Source of the DNA: Lachnospiraceae bacterium
Lineage (GTDB): Bacteria; Bacillota; Clostridia; Lachnospirales; Lachnospiraceae
NCBI GenBank assembly: GCA_026169045.1
Contig: JAPFDH010000077.1
Coordinates: 1-64,000, forward strand
Reading direction: 5' to 3'
DNA: 64,000 nucleotides
The notes beneath the pieces were generated by a model. That model saw only the letters and a program-made list of their open reading frames with translations, ran no database searches and was not told the origin of the DNA. Of this stretch, positions 29,600 to 37,962 are shown piece by piece. A program made the position numbers and the translations under genes. Numbering within the stretch: position 1 is the stretch's first letter; every line of letters begins with the position of its first letter.

Positions 29600-30841
29600 C
29601 TATTCATATAAAGGATATTTATCTGTTAACGATTTTACTAAGCACATTGCTTCTTCCTTATTTTTTGAAACATCGCTCACTACCAGGGATATGGCTTCAG
29701 CAATCACATCCATATCTTCTTCTTTCATGCCCCTTGTGGTAACAGCTGCAGTACCGAGGCGAATTCCACTGGTAACAAATGGTGATGCAGGATCATTGGG
29801 AATTGTATTTTTGTTACATGTAATATTTGCAGCATCTAAAATATGCTCCGCTTCTTTCCCCGTAATGTTCTTATTGAGCAAATTAATCAGCATTAAATGA
29901 TTGTCTGTACCGCCGGATACCAATTCAAATCCTCTCTTTTTCAGACCATCAGCCAAAGCCTGCGCATTTTTAATAATCTGTTTTCCGTATTCTTTAAATG
30001 ACGGATCCAAAGCTTCTTTAAAGCAAACTGCTTTTCCGGCTATAACATGCATCAAAGGACCGCCTTGTATTCCCGGGAAAATCGCTTTATTAAAATTATA
30101 CTTTTTGTTTACGGCTTCACTGGATAAAATCATACCGCCTCTGGGACCGCGAAGGGTTTTGTGGGTCGTCGTTGTTGTCACATCAGCATAAGGAATCGGA
30201 CTCATGTGAAGACCGGCAGCAACCAATCCGGCAATGTGAGCCATATCAACCATCAGAACCGCTCCCACTTCATCCGCTATTTCACGAAATTTTTTGAAAT
30301 CAATGGCTCTCGGGTAAGCACTGGCTCCTGCTACAATCATTTTCGGCCGACATTCCAATGCAATTTTTCTTACTTCATCATAATCAATATATCCGTCCTG
30401 ATTCGTTCCGTAAGGTACCGCATGAAAATATTTTCCGGACATATTCACCGGACTTCCATGGGTCAAGTGACCTCCCATATCCAGACTCATTCCCATGAAT
30501 GTATCTCCCGGATTCATAATCGCAAAAAATACAGCCATATTGGCTTGCGCACCGGAATGGGGCTGCACATTAACATACTCGCACCCAAATAATTTTTTTG
30601 CCCGTTCCTGTGCCAGAGTCTCTACTACATCTACGTATTCACATCCGCCGTAATATCGTTTTCCCGGATATCCCTCTGCGTACTTATTGGTTAAAGGACT
30701 TCCCATGGCATCCATAACGGCTTTGCTTACAAAGTTTTCCGATGCAATTAATTCAATATGATCTCTTTGGCGTTTCAGTTCCGCTTCCATGGCATTTGCC
30801 AGTTCATTGTCATATTCTTTCATTGTTTCAACCTGATACAT
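29600..30841 (-). CDS. glyA: Serine hydroxymethyltransferase
   Basis: PLP enzyme making glycine and methylene-tetrahydrofolate from serine, 413 aa. The family block [10 protein letters not shown] is near the N-terminus, and the PLP Lys is in [14 protein letters not shown] near residue 230. Two ATGs lie six bases apart; the second has the better spacing to GGAGG. Monocistronic with its own promoter and terminator. It links to the folate genes fchA and folD 2-4 kb away, which interconvert its one-carbon product. Confidence 0.97.
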   Translation of the reverse strand: MYQVETMKEYDNELANAMEAELKRQRDHIELIASENFVSKAVMDAMGSPLTNKYAEGYPGKRYYGGCEYVDVVETLAQERAKKLFGCEYVNVQPHSGAQANMAVFFAIMNPGDTFMGMSLDMGGHLTHGSPVNMSGKYFHAVPYGTNQDGYIDYDEVRKIALECRPKMIVAGASAYPRAIDFKKFREIADEVGAVLMVDMAHIAGLVAAGLHMSPIPYADVTTTTTHKTLRGPRGGMILSSEAVNKKYNFNKAIFPGIQGGPLMHVIAGKAVCFKEALDPSFKEYGKQIIKNAQALADGLKKRGFELVSGGTDNHLMLINLLNKNITGKEAEHILDAANITCNKNTIPNDPASPFVTSGIRLGTAAVTTRGMKEEDMDVIAEAISLVVSDVSKNKEEAMCLVKSLTDKYPLYE

Positions 30842-30889
30842 TTTCATTCCTCCATCCTTTTATCTGGATTTGTGTAATCAATTTAGGAA

Positions 30890-30918
30890 AGTATACCACT
30901 GATTTTCAAATATGTCCA
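30890..30918 (-). promoter_or_regulatory. glyA promoter
   Basis: TGGACA (30913-30918) and TATACT (30890-30895), 17 bp apart on the minus strand, with TGG before the -10. A hairpin ATGATCC/GGATCAT (30939-30978) lies upstream, after the ygiQ stop codon. Confidence 0.7.
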
Positions 30919-30994
30919 CTAAATCTTCTATTTTCAGAATGATCCATCGCTAGCCATGTGGTTTTGCGAAAGGATCATGCTGAACAATTATGAT

Positions 30995-32854
30995 TTATGA
31001 ACGGCGTTTTTTGGAAGACAGTTTATATTCTTTAGTATGCTTCTTTTTTGAGATTTGTTTCGGGCGTATCAGACATTTTGGCCCAAATCCGATTAAATCG
31101 GTTCGTCCGGCTTTTTGTAATGCTTCTTCCACCAATGAATATAGTTTTGGATCCCGATACTGTATCAAAGCTCTCTGCATTGCTTTTTCATGCGGATTTA
31201 CAGGAACATACACACGTTCCATGGTTCTCGGATCAACGCCGGTATAATACATGCATGTGGAAATCGTGGATGGTGTCGGATAAAAGTCCTGTACCTGTTC
31301 TGGCATATATCCCAAATCCCTTAAATATTCAGCCAGTTCCACAGCCTCTTTTAGAGTAGATCCGGGATGGGAAGACATAAGATACGGAACCAGATATTGT
31401 TTTTTCCCTTTTTGCTCATTTATCTTTTGATACCGTTTTACAAAAGCCTGATATACTTTATTTTCCGGTTTTCCCATCCGTTTCAATACAGCTTCCGAAA
31501 TATGTTCCGGTGCTACTTTTAATTGACCGCTCACATGATATTCGCATAATTCACGAATGAAGGAAGAATCCGGATCAGCCATTACATAATCAAATCGAAT
31601 ACCGGAACGAATAAAAACTTTTTTTACCTTAGGAAGCTGACGCAGTTTTCTTAAGAGACTGCGGTAATCGGTATGGTCAACCACAAGATTTTTACATGGT
31701 TTTGGAAACAGGCATTGTTTATTGATACATGCCCCTTTTGTCATCTGTTTGTCACAAGCCGGTCGGCGGAAATTAGCTGTGGGTCCCCCTACATCATGAA
31801 TATATCCTTTAAACTGAGGATCCTGTGTCATCTGTTTTGCTTCTTCTATGATGGATTCATGGCTTCTGGTCTGAACAATTCTTCCCTGATGAAAAGTCAG
31901 TGCGCAAAAACTACATCCGCCGAAGCATCCGCGATTGCTGATCAGACTGAATTTAATTTCTGAAATTGCCGGGACACCTCCCAGTTTTTCATAGGAAGGA
32001 TGATAAGTCCGCATATAGGGCAGGGCATAAATATCGTCCATTTCCATTTGTGACAGTGGTTTGGAGGGAGGATTTTGTACCACATATAGATGATCGGAAT
32101 ATGGTTCCACCAAACGTTTTCCGGAAAATGGATCCGTATTACAATATTGAATGTAAAAACTTTTGGCATAATTTTTCCTGTCGCTTAAAAGTTCCTCATA
32201 GGATGGAAGTATTTTTGCGTCATAAACGCTGTCCAATGTCTTGGTCCGAAATACTGTTCCATCTATAAATGTGATATCTTTTATGTCAATACCACTATCC
32301 AATGCTTCCGCTATTTCTACAATGGAACGCTCTCCCATTCCATAGGAAATTAAATCTGCCTGCGAATCCAAAAGAATAGAACGTTTTAATTTATCCGACC
32401 AGTAATCATAATGTGCCAATCTCCTTAAACTTGCTTCAATGCCTCCTATGATGATTGGTATATCCTTATAGACCCGACGAATATAATTACAATATACCAC
32501 TACAGCATAATCCGGACGCTTTCCAATTACACCTCCCGGAGTGTATGCATCGCTTTTTCTTCTTTTTTTAGAAACAGAATAATGGTTCACCATGGAATCC
32601 ATATTTCCGCTTGAAACCAAAAAACCCAATCGGGGACGCCCAAACTCCTGAATCACTTTTTCATCTTTCCAATCCGGCTGAGATAAAATTGCAATGCGAT
32701 ATCCGCGTGATTCCAACACGCGGCTGATAATGGCTGGTCCAAAGGATGGATGATCCACATATGCATCACCAATTAAATATACAAAATCAGGTCGATCCCA
32801 ACCGCGGGCTTCCATTTCTTTATGATTTACTGGTAAAAATCCATTTTTATCCAT
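30995..32854 (-). CDS. YgiQ-family radical SAM protein
   Basis: Radical SAM enzyme of the YgiQ/UPF0313 group, 619 aa; the substrate is unknown. The N-terminal half resembles a B12-binding-like fold, and the 4Fe-4S motif is CFGGCSFC (CxxxCxxC) near residue 305. Extra cysteines occur in CDKQMTKGACINKQCLFPKPC. The TTG at 32881 opens the frame, but GGAAGG before the ATG at 32854 supports the latter. It is the third gene after fchA and folD, suggesting a one-carbon or methylation link, which is inference. Confidence 0.88.
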   Translation of the reverse strand: MDKNGFLPVNHKEMEARGWDRPDFVYLIGDAYVDHPSFGPAIISRVLESRGYRIAILSQPDWKDEKVIQEFGRPRLGFLVSSGNMDSMVNHYSVSKKRRKSDAYTPGGVIGKRPDYAVVVYCNYIRRVYKDIPIIIGGIEASLRRLAHYDYWSDKLKRSILLDSQADLISYGMGERSIVEIAEALDSGIDIKDITFIDGTVFRTKTLDSVYDAKILPSYEELLSDRKNYAKSFYIQYCNTDPFSGKRLVEPYSDHLYVVQNPPSKPLSQMEMDDIYALPYMRTYHPSYEKLGGVPAISEIKFSLISNRGCFGGCSFCALTFHQGRIVQTRSHESIIEEAKQMTQDPQFKGYIHDVGGPTANFRRPACDKQMTKGACINKQCLFPKPCKNLVVDHTDYRSLLRKLRQLPKVKKVFIRSGIRFDYVMADPDSSFIRELCEYHVSGQLKVAPEHISEAVLKRMGKPENKVYQAFVKRYQKINEQKGKKQYLVPYLMSSHPGSTLKEAVELAEYLRDLGYMPEQVQDFYPTPSTISTCMYYTGVDPRTMERVYVPVNPHEKAMQRALIQYRDPKLYSLVEEALQKAGRTDLIGFGPKCLIRPKQISKKKHTKEYKLSSKKRRS

Positions 32855-32877
32855 TCTTATCGTCTTCCTTCCTTCAA

Positions 32878-33744
32878 TCAAGCGCCTAAATCCGGACTTT
32901 TGATTCCCTGTTTTTTCATGGCAGCAAATAACACATGTTCTGCTAACACAGAGGTTGTAACGGCTCCCACACCACCAGGAACAGGAGTTGCCAAAGCAGC
33001 AACAGAAGAAATGGATTCCAAATCAACATCTCCGCACATAGTTTTGTCTTCCTTTACATGAATCCCGACATCAATGACCACCGCGTCTTTCCCTACAAAT
33101 TTTTCATTTACCATTTCTGCCTGTCCTGCCGCAGCAATTAATATCTCAGCATTTCGGCACGTCTCTTCCAATTGTTTTGTTTTTGTGTGGCAAACCGTAA
33201 CCGTGGCATTTTCTTTTATTAATAGCATAGCCAGTGGCTTTCCAATTACCAAACTCCTTCCGATTACAACAGCACGTTTTCCTGTTATACAGATACCCGA
33301 ATGGTGTAAAATTTTCATAACAGCCTCTGCCGTACAAGGAGCATATCCCATTTGTGTTCCCGTATAGACATGAGCCATATTTACCGGACCAATTCCGTCC
33401 ACATCTTTCTCGGGATCGATTCTTCTTTCAATTAGATGTTCATCCAACTGAGATGGTAAGGGACGTAACAGTAAAATTCCGTCCACTTTTGGATCTTGAT
33501 TTATCTGATCAAACACTTTTAAAAATTCTTCCTGAGATACGGTATCTTCCATAGTATAGACCGTATGATGAATTCCCACTTTATCCATACGTTTTATGGC
33601 ACTTTTTTCATAGGAAATGTCATCCGCTTTTTCTCCGACGCGGATAATTGCCAGATGCGGAGGAATCATTCCTGTTTTTTCTATTGTTTCTGAAATTGAT
33701 TTGCTGATTGATGCTGCTACAGCACTTCCTTTTATTAATTCCAT
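32878..33744 (-). CDS. folD: Methylene-THF dehydrogenase / methenyl-THF cyclohydrolase
   Basis: Bifunctional one-carbon enzyme, 288 aa, interconverting methylene-, methenyl- and formyl-tetrahydrofolate. Catalytic Lys is in YEKSAIKRM near residue 50, the family block DGILLLRPLP follows near 90, then VIGRSLVIGKPLA and the C-terminal TPVPGGVGAVT. The second ATG (33744) follows GGAAAGG by six bases and is chosen. Between fchA and ygiQ. Confidence 0.96.
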   Translation of the reverse strand: MELIKGSAVAASISKSISETIEKTGMIPPHLAIIRVGEKADDISYEKSAIKRMDKVGIHHTVYTMEDTVSQEEFLKVFDQINQDPKVDGILLLRPLPSQLDEHLIERRIDPEKDVDGIGPVNMAHVYTGTQMGYAPCTAEAVMKILHHSGICITGKRAVVIGRSLVIGKPLAMLLIKENATVTVCHTKTKQLEETCRNAEILIAAAGQAEMVNEKFVGKDAVVIDVGIHVKEDKTMCGDVDLESISSVAALATPVPGGVGAVTTSVLAEHVLFAAMKKQGIKSPDLGA

Positions 33745-33772
33745 TTTTTTCCTTTCCATATTTCACCGTTTT

Positions 33773-34399
33773 TTATTTGTGTATTTTTTTCATTACATTT
33801 TTATAAATCTGATCTGCTTTTTCTACACCGACTACAGCCATTTCATCTGCTCTCTTTTCCAATTCCAGAGCTTTCTTTTTATCTTTCATCATATTTGTAT
33901 TAATGAAGACATTCATAGATGCCGATAAAAGGGCGCATCTTGCGTACTGAACAGCGACACCGACATCACTGATTGCCAGTTTGGATCCGATTTTTTCCAT
34001 ACAATCCAATATATCTAAAAGTTCCAATACCTTTTCCATAATGACCAGCGGAATTCTACTGGCTCCATATAAAGCATTTTCCAATACTTCATTTCTGTGA
34101 GACAATTCTTCCGCTGTTGTTTTTGGCAGACCGTACGCCTTGGAAAGTGGTTCAAAGGCCTCCGCATCTCCGTTAATCAGTTCCAAAAATTCTATTCTCA
34201 GAGCAGATAATTTTTTTTCCATTTCTATTGCCTGGTTTTCTACCGAGGCATACGTTTTCTTTCCGATTGTTAAATTGGCAACCATACTGCCCAATGCTGC
34301 AGCCATGCTTCCTCCTAATGCAGCGGCTCCACCGCCTCCTGGAATGGCTGATTTGGAAGCCAATGCTTCCATGAATTGATCAACTGAATTGCGGTACAT
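33773..34399 (-). CDS. fchA: Methenyl-THF cyclohydrolase, FchA/FTCD family
   Basis: Cyclodeaminase/cyclohydrolase-fold protein, 208 aa, typical size for FchA. The block IPGGGGAAALGGSMAAALGSMVANLT near residues 17-42 is diagnostic. FchA converts methenyl-THF to formyl-THF; homologues fused to formiminotransferase act in histidine breakdown. Adjacency to folD favours the one-carbon role and suggests two cyclohydrolases in parallel. ATG at 34399 has GGGAGG upstream; the long upstream extension is rejected because it reads through the promoter. Confidence 0.9.
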   Translation of the reverse strand: MYRNSVDQFMEALASKSAIPGGGGAAALGGSMAAALGSMVANLTIGKKTYASVENQAIEMEKKLSALRIEFLELINGDAEAFEPLSKAYGLPKTTAEELSHRNEVLENALYGASRIPLVIMEKVLELLDILDCMEKIGSKLAISDVGVAVQYARCALLSASMNVFINTNMMKDKKKALELEKRADEMAVVGVEKADQIYKNVMKKIHK

Positions 34400-34469
34400 T
34401 TTTTTCCTCCCTTTTATTATGAAAAACTGTAATAGACCAGTAATTCTTCTATAAATATAGATTACCGTT

Positions 34470-34498
34470 ATTTTAAACGATAACCCGTCTTTTGTCAA
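34470..34498 (-). promoter_or_regulatory. Promoter of fchA-folD-ygiQ
   Basis: TTGACA (34493-34498) and TAAAAT (34470-34475), 17 bp apart on the minus strand. Confidence 0.82.
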
Positions 34499-34525
34499 AA
34501 AACTTCCGAAATCTTTCTGAAAAGA

Positions 34526-34562
34526 AAAAGCCTCAAAAGCCATAATGACTTCTGAGACTTTT
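34526..34562 (-). terminator. Terminator of the CapD-like gene
   Basis: AAAAGCCTCA and TGAGACTTTT pair with one mismatch and a partly paired inner AAG/CTT step. CTTTTTCTTTTC follows on the minus strand. Confidence 0.75.
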
Positions 34563-34597
34563 AATCAAGATGTTCCAGCTATGTTAACATCGGATTC

Positions 34598-36499
34598 TTA
34601 TTTTTTATAATGATACGTAGTAACAATGTTTGCAACCAATTCTTTAATATTATCAGCATTTTTATTGCAGGCATCTTTTAATTCAGAAAGAGCTAACATA
34701 AATGACTCTTCCTCCAATTCAATTGGTTTACCGATATGAATCATTTTGTTCGCAGTATCCTGCATTCCCTCTTCTGCCATCAAGAGTTCCTCATACAGTT
34801 TTTCTCCTGGTCGAAGGCCTGTATACTGGATCATCATGTCCACATTCGGTACATATCCGGACAATCGTATGAGATTCTTTGCCAAATCATCAATTTTAAC
34901 AGGTTCGCCCATATCCAAAATAAAAATTTCTCCACCTTTGGCATAAACACCAGCCTGTAAAACAAGAGAAACTGCTTCCGGAATCGTCATGAAATAACGG
35001 ATGATATCCGGATGAGTAACCGTAACAGGACCGCCTTCCTTAATCTGACGTTTGAAAAGAGGAATTACACTTCCGTTACTTCCCAGAACATTTCCAAAAC
35101 GAACTGCCACAAATTCTGTATCAAAATGCTTATTTAGTGTTTGAATAATCATTTCACACATACGCTTTGAAGCACCCATAATATTGGTTGGGTTAACTGC
35201 TTTGTCCGTAGAAATCAATACAAAACGTTTAACACCGTTTCTTCCGGCTGCCATTGCTGTATTATAGGTTCCGAAAACATTATTTTTTATTGCTTCATTT
35301 GGACTGACTTCCATAAGCGGTACATGCTTATGGGCAGCAGCATGGTATACAATATCCGGATGGTATTTTTCAAATATATCATCAATTCTTTTGATGTCAC
35401 GTACGGATCCAATCAGTGCAATAATTTCAATTTTGCCATCATCAATTTCTTTCTTATAATGGCGTTTTAATTCCTGCTCAATATCATAAGCATTATTTTC
35501 ATAAATATCAAAAATAATCAATTGCTTTGGATGATGGCTGGCAATCTGACGACAGAGTTCACTACCGATACTTCCCCCGCCTCCCGTTACCATAACTACC
35601 TTATTTTGTACATAATGCAAAATTTCATCCAGATTTACCTTAATCTGATCTCTTCCCAAAAGATCCTCGATTTCTACCTCACGTAACTGATTGACACTGA
35701 CTTCACCCTTTACCATCTGATAGAGACCAGGTACAGTCATAAGTTTACAGTCAGCCAGTTTACATATCTGCAGAATATCTCTTTTTTGTTCAGCGGAAGC
35801 TGTGGGAATTGCCAATATAATATTGTGGATTTTATAACGCTCCACATTTTTCAATATAGTTTCTCTGGTACCAACAATCGGAATTCCCTCCAATCGCCGT
35901 CCCAATTTGTTGGGATTATCATCGATAAAACAACAAACCCTGTTATCCAGTTTATTACTGTTGATTAATTCTCTTGCAATAACCCGTCCCGCTTCTCCTG
36001 CTCCGATAATCATGGTATTAGTCAGCTTATCAGCTGAAAAGTGCTGGTTATTTCTTCTGTATACAAACCGAAGAATACGGTAAGAAAATCTTACCCCTAC
36101 CAGACATCCGTATTCCAGCATGATACCTACCACGTAGTAAGAAAGCGGCATTCTGGTATGAAATAAAAGTGTTCCGATAATTTGAATCACACTGACGATA
36201 ATTACCGCAACAGTAATTCGTCCAAGTTCACTGATACTTGCAAATTTCCATATACTATGGTATAGACGGCATATATAAAAAACCAATATACTGCAAATAG
36301 TATGAATCGGCGCATACCGAATAAAATGGCCTAAATATTCCATCGGTATCTGCGAGTAACGAAAATCAAACCGAACCAGTAATGCAAAGAAAAATGAAAA
36401 ATTGACAATTATAATGTCAATAAACATTAAAATTAACGCTCTCACAATCCATGAACGATCTTCATGAAAAATCCTTTTTTCCTGTTCCTCACTTTTCAT
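34598..36499 (-). CDS. CapD/PglF-like UDP-sugar 4,6-dehydratase, membrane-bound
   Basis: Nucleotide-sugar enzyme for capsule or protein glycan synthesis, 633 aa. Four N-terminal membrane segments (about residues 20-140) lead to a first Rossmann fold (IIGAGEAGR near 170) and a second extended SDR domain with TGGGGSIGSELCRQ near 305. The catalytic block ISTDKAVNPTNIMGASKR replaces the usual Tyr-x-x-x-Lys by a Met-x-x-x-Lys, as in PglF/WbpM-type 4,6-dehydratases. It is alone, without glycosyltransferases, but is preceded by a LoaP-like fragment. A start at 36547 overlapping that fragment by ATGA is possible; AGAGG favours 36499. Confidence 0.9.
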   Translation of the reverse strand: MKSEEQEKRIFHEDRSWIVRALILMFIDIIIVNFSFFFALLVRFDFRYSQIPMEYLGHFIRYAPIHTICSILVFYICRLYHSIWKFASISELGRITVAVIIVSVIQIIGTLLFHTRMPLSYYVVGIMLEYGCLVGVRFSYRILRFVYRRNNQHFSADKLTNTMIIGAGEAGRVIARELINSNKLDNRVCCFIDDNPNKLGRRLEGIPIVGTRETILKNVERYKIHNIILAIPTASAEQKRDILQICKLADCKLMTVPGLYQMVKGEVSVNQLREVEIEDLLGRDQIKVNLDEILHYVQNKVVMVTGGGGSIGSELCRQIASHHPKQLIIFDIYENNAYDIEQELKRHYKKEIDDGKIEIIALIGSVRDIKRIDDIFEKYHPDIVYHAAAHKHVPLMEVSPNEAIKNNVFGTYNTAMAAGRNGVKRFVLISTDKAVNPTNIMGASKRMCEMIIQTLNKHFDTEFVAVRFGNVLGSNGSVIPLFKRQIKEGGPVTVTHPDIIRYFMTIPEAVSLVLQAGVYAKGGEIFILDMGEPVKIDDLAKNLIRLSGYVPNVDMMIQYTGLRPGEKLYEELLMAEEGMQDTANKMIHIGKPIELEEESFMLALSELKDACNKNADNIKELVANIVTTYHYKK

Positions 36500-36543
36500 A
36501 GCTGTACATCCTCTTTTTATCAAATTTTTTATTATTTTCAGCC

Positions 36544-36816
36544 TCATTTTAATATCTGCCCGTTGCCTGCCGAAAAAACGGCTTGTATGACTACTTCTCT
36601 TTTGTGTCTGTTTATATACTTAATCTTTCCATGAAAATTCATCGCAACATTTTTTGTTATAGCATCTTCTGTTATAATAACCGAATCTCCTATTTGATAT
36701 CCATAGGAGGCTTGTATACATTGTTTCCGTTCCGTAGTCATCTGTTTTAAAAGGGCAAATCTTTCCCTCATTAACCAATATGTGTATAACCTTATTTTGA
36801 ACTTAAAAATATACAC
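36544..36816 (-). CDS. Short NusG/LoaP-like KOW-domain protein, likely N-terminally truncated
   Basis: Small protein, at most 90 aa. The stretch IGDSVIITED, followed by GKIKYINRHKREVVI, resembles the linker and KOW domain of NusG paralogues of the LoaP/UpxY type, which antiterminate long polysaccharide operons. The N-terminal NGN domain that contacts RNA polymerase is absent, and no trace of it is found upstream. The first start is GTG with no ribosome site; ATGs at 36771 and 36741 are also weak. Its TGA overlaps a possible CapD start. Either a decayed regulator or a free KOW domain. Confidence 0.55.
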   Translation of the reverse strand: MYIFKFKIRLYTYWLMRERFALLKQMTTERKQCIQASYGYQIGDSVIITEDAITKNVAMNFHGKIKYINRHKREVVIQAVFSAGNGQILK

Positions 36817-36973
36817 TACTGATTCACTACACGAAATAGAACCAGTATTTACTTCACAATTAGAGTAGTTTTCATTAAGACCTGATTAATTATAAAGTAT
36901 CTTCATTTATAAGTCAATATGGTATATGTATAAACAGTGTAAAATCCTGTAAAATTTTTACTAAAAGGAAAAG

Positions 36974-37053
36974 GCCGTTTTAAGCCTATTTCATGATACG
37001 ATACCAAGAAGTGACAATCCGCAATATCATTATTTTGAATAGGCTATAACGGC
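36974..37053 (-). terminator. Large inverted repeat after the PHP gene
   Basis: GCCGTTTTAAGCCTATTTCA (36974-36993) pairs with TTGAATAGGCTATAACGGC (about 37035-37053) around a loop of some 40 nt. CTTTTCCTTTTAG follows in the minus direction. It probably ends the exporter-PHP transcript; the long loop is unusual. Confidence 0.6.
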
Positions 37054-37086
37054 TTTTCTTTCAGTATTAAAAAGGATCTTTCATTT

Positions 37087-37935
37087 TTATAAAATATTTT
37101 TCAGTAAATCATATGGAACCTGTAAATTTCCCAATCCCTTTCCCAAATGAATATGCGGTTTATTATCGCCATGAAAATCCGAACCGCCAGTTATAAATAA
37201 ATTAAATTTTTTGGCAATTTTCCTCATATTGCATGTTTCATTGTGTGAATATGTAGAATAAATTGCCTCGATTCCTTCCAATCCGTAGGATACCAGCAAA
37301 CGCACCAATTTTTCCAATTCCGACTGGCTCAAGTTATATTGAGATGGATGTGCCAGAACCGGATGACCGCCAGCCAATTGAATACTGGTAATGGCTTCTT
37401 GAACAGACCTCTCTTTTTTTGGCAAATAGCAGGGACAGCCTGCTCCAATATATTTGGCAAATGCCTCTTGGATGGATTCCACATATCCATGATCTTTCAG
37501 GTAACGGGCGAAATGTGCCCTTGTCAAAATGGCACCTGGAAATGTTTGTTCCAACTGTTCCATGGAAATATCAAATCCATGTGCGGCCAATAACTTCACC
37601 ATACGGCAATTACGCTCATCCCGTTCTTTTTGATAACATTCCAATATTTCAGAAAAACGGACATTCTTATGATCTACATTCAGTCCCAGAATATGAATCT
37701 CCTGATCTTGGTATACCGCAGACATTTCTATTCCCGGTATGACTGTCATTGAATATGGCTGGATTTCTTCCATTTCTTTTGCCATTTCTACTGCTTCGCT
37801 TACACCTGAAACCGTATCGTGATCGGTCAATGCAAATGCGGATAAGCCAGACTGATAAGCCAGTTTTACGAGATCCGATGGAGAAAGTGTTCCGTCTGAG
37901 TGATTGGAATGTACATGTAAATCAATTTTTTTCAT
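37087..37935 (-). CDS. PHP-domain phosphoesterase (YciV/TrpH-like)
   Basis: Metal-dependent phosphoesterase, 282 aa. It has HVHSNHSDGT at the start, LTDHDT near residue 38, PGIEMSA near 65 and a late GGSDFHGDNKPH, all metal-ligand motifs of the PHP family. Relatives act as 3',5'-nucleotide phosphatases or RNases; the exact substrate is not shown. It starts 27 bp after the last exporter gene and probably shares its transcript. Confidence 0.88.
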   Translation of the reverse strand: MKKIDLHVHSNHSDGTLSPSDLVKLAYQSGLSAFALTDHDTVSGVSEAVEMAKEMEEIQPYSMTVIPGIEMSAVYQDQEIHILGLNVDHKNVRFSEILECYQKERDERNCRMVKLLAAHGFDISMEQLEQTFPGAILTRAHFARYLKDHGYVESIQEAFAKYIGAGCPCYLPKKERSVQEAITSIQLAGGHPVLAHPSQYNLSQSELEKLVRLLVSYGLEGIEAIYSTYSHNETCNMRKIAKKFNLFITGGSDFHGDNKPHIHLGKGLGNLQVPYDLLKNIL

Positions 37936-37962
37936 AATTATACCGCTTACACTTTCTGCAGA

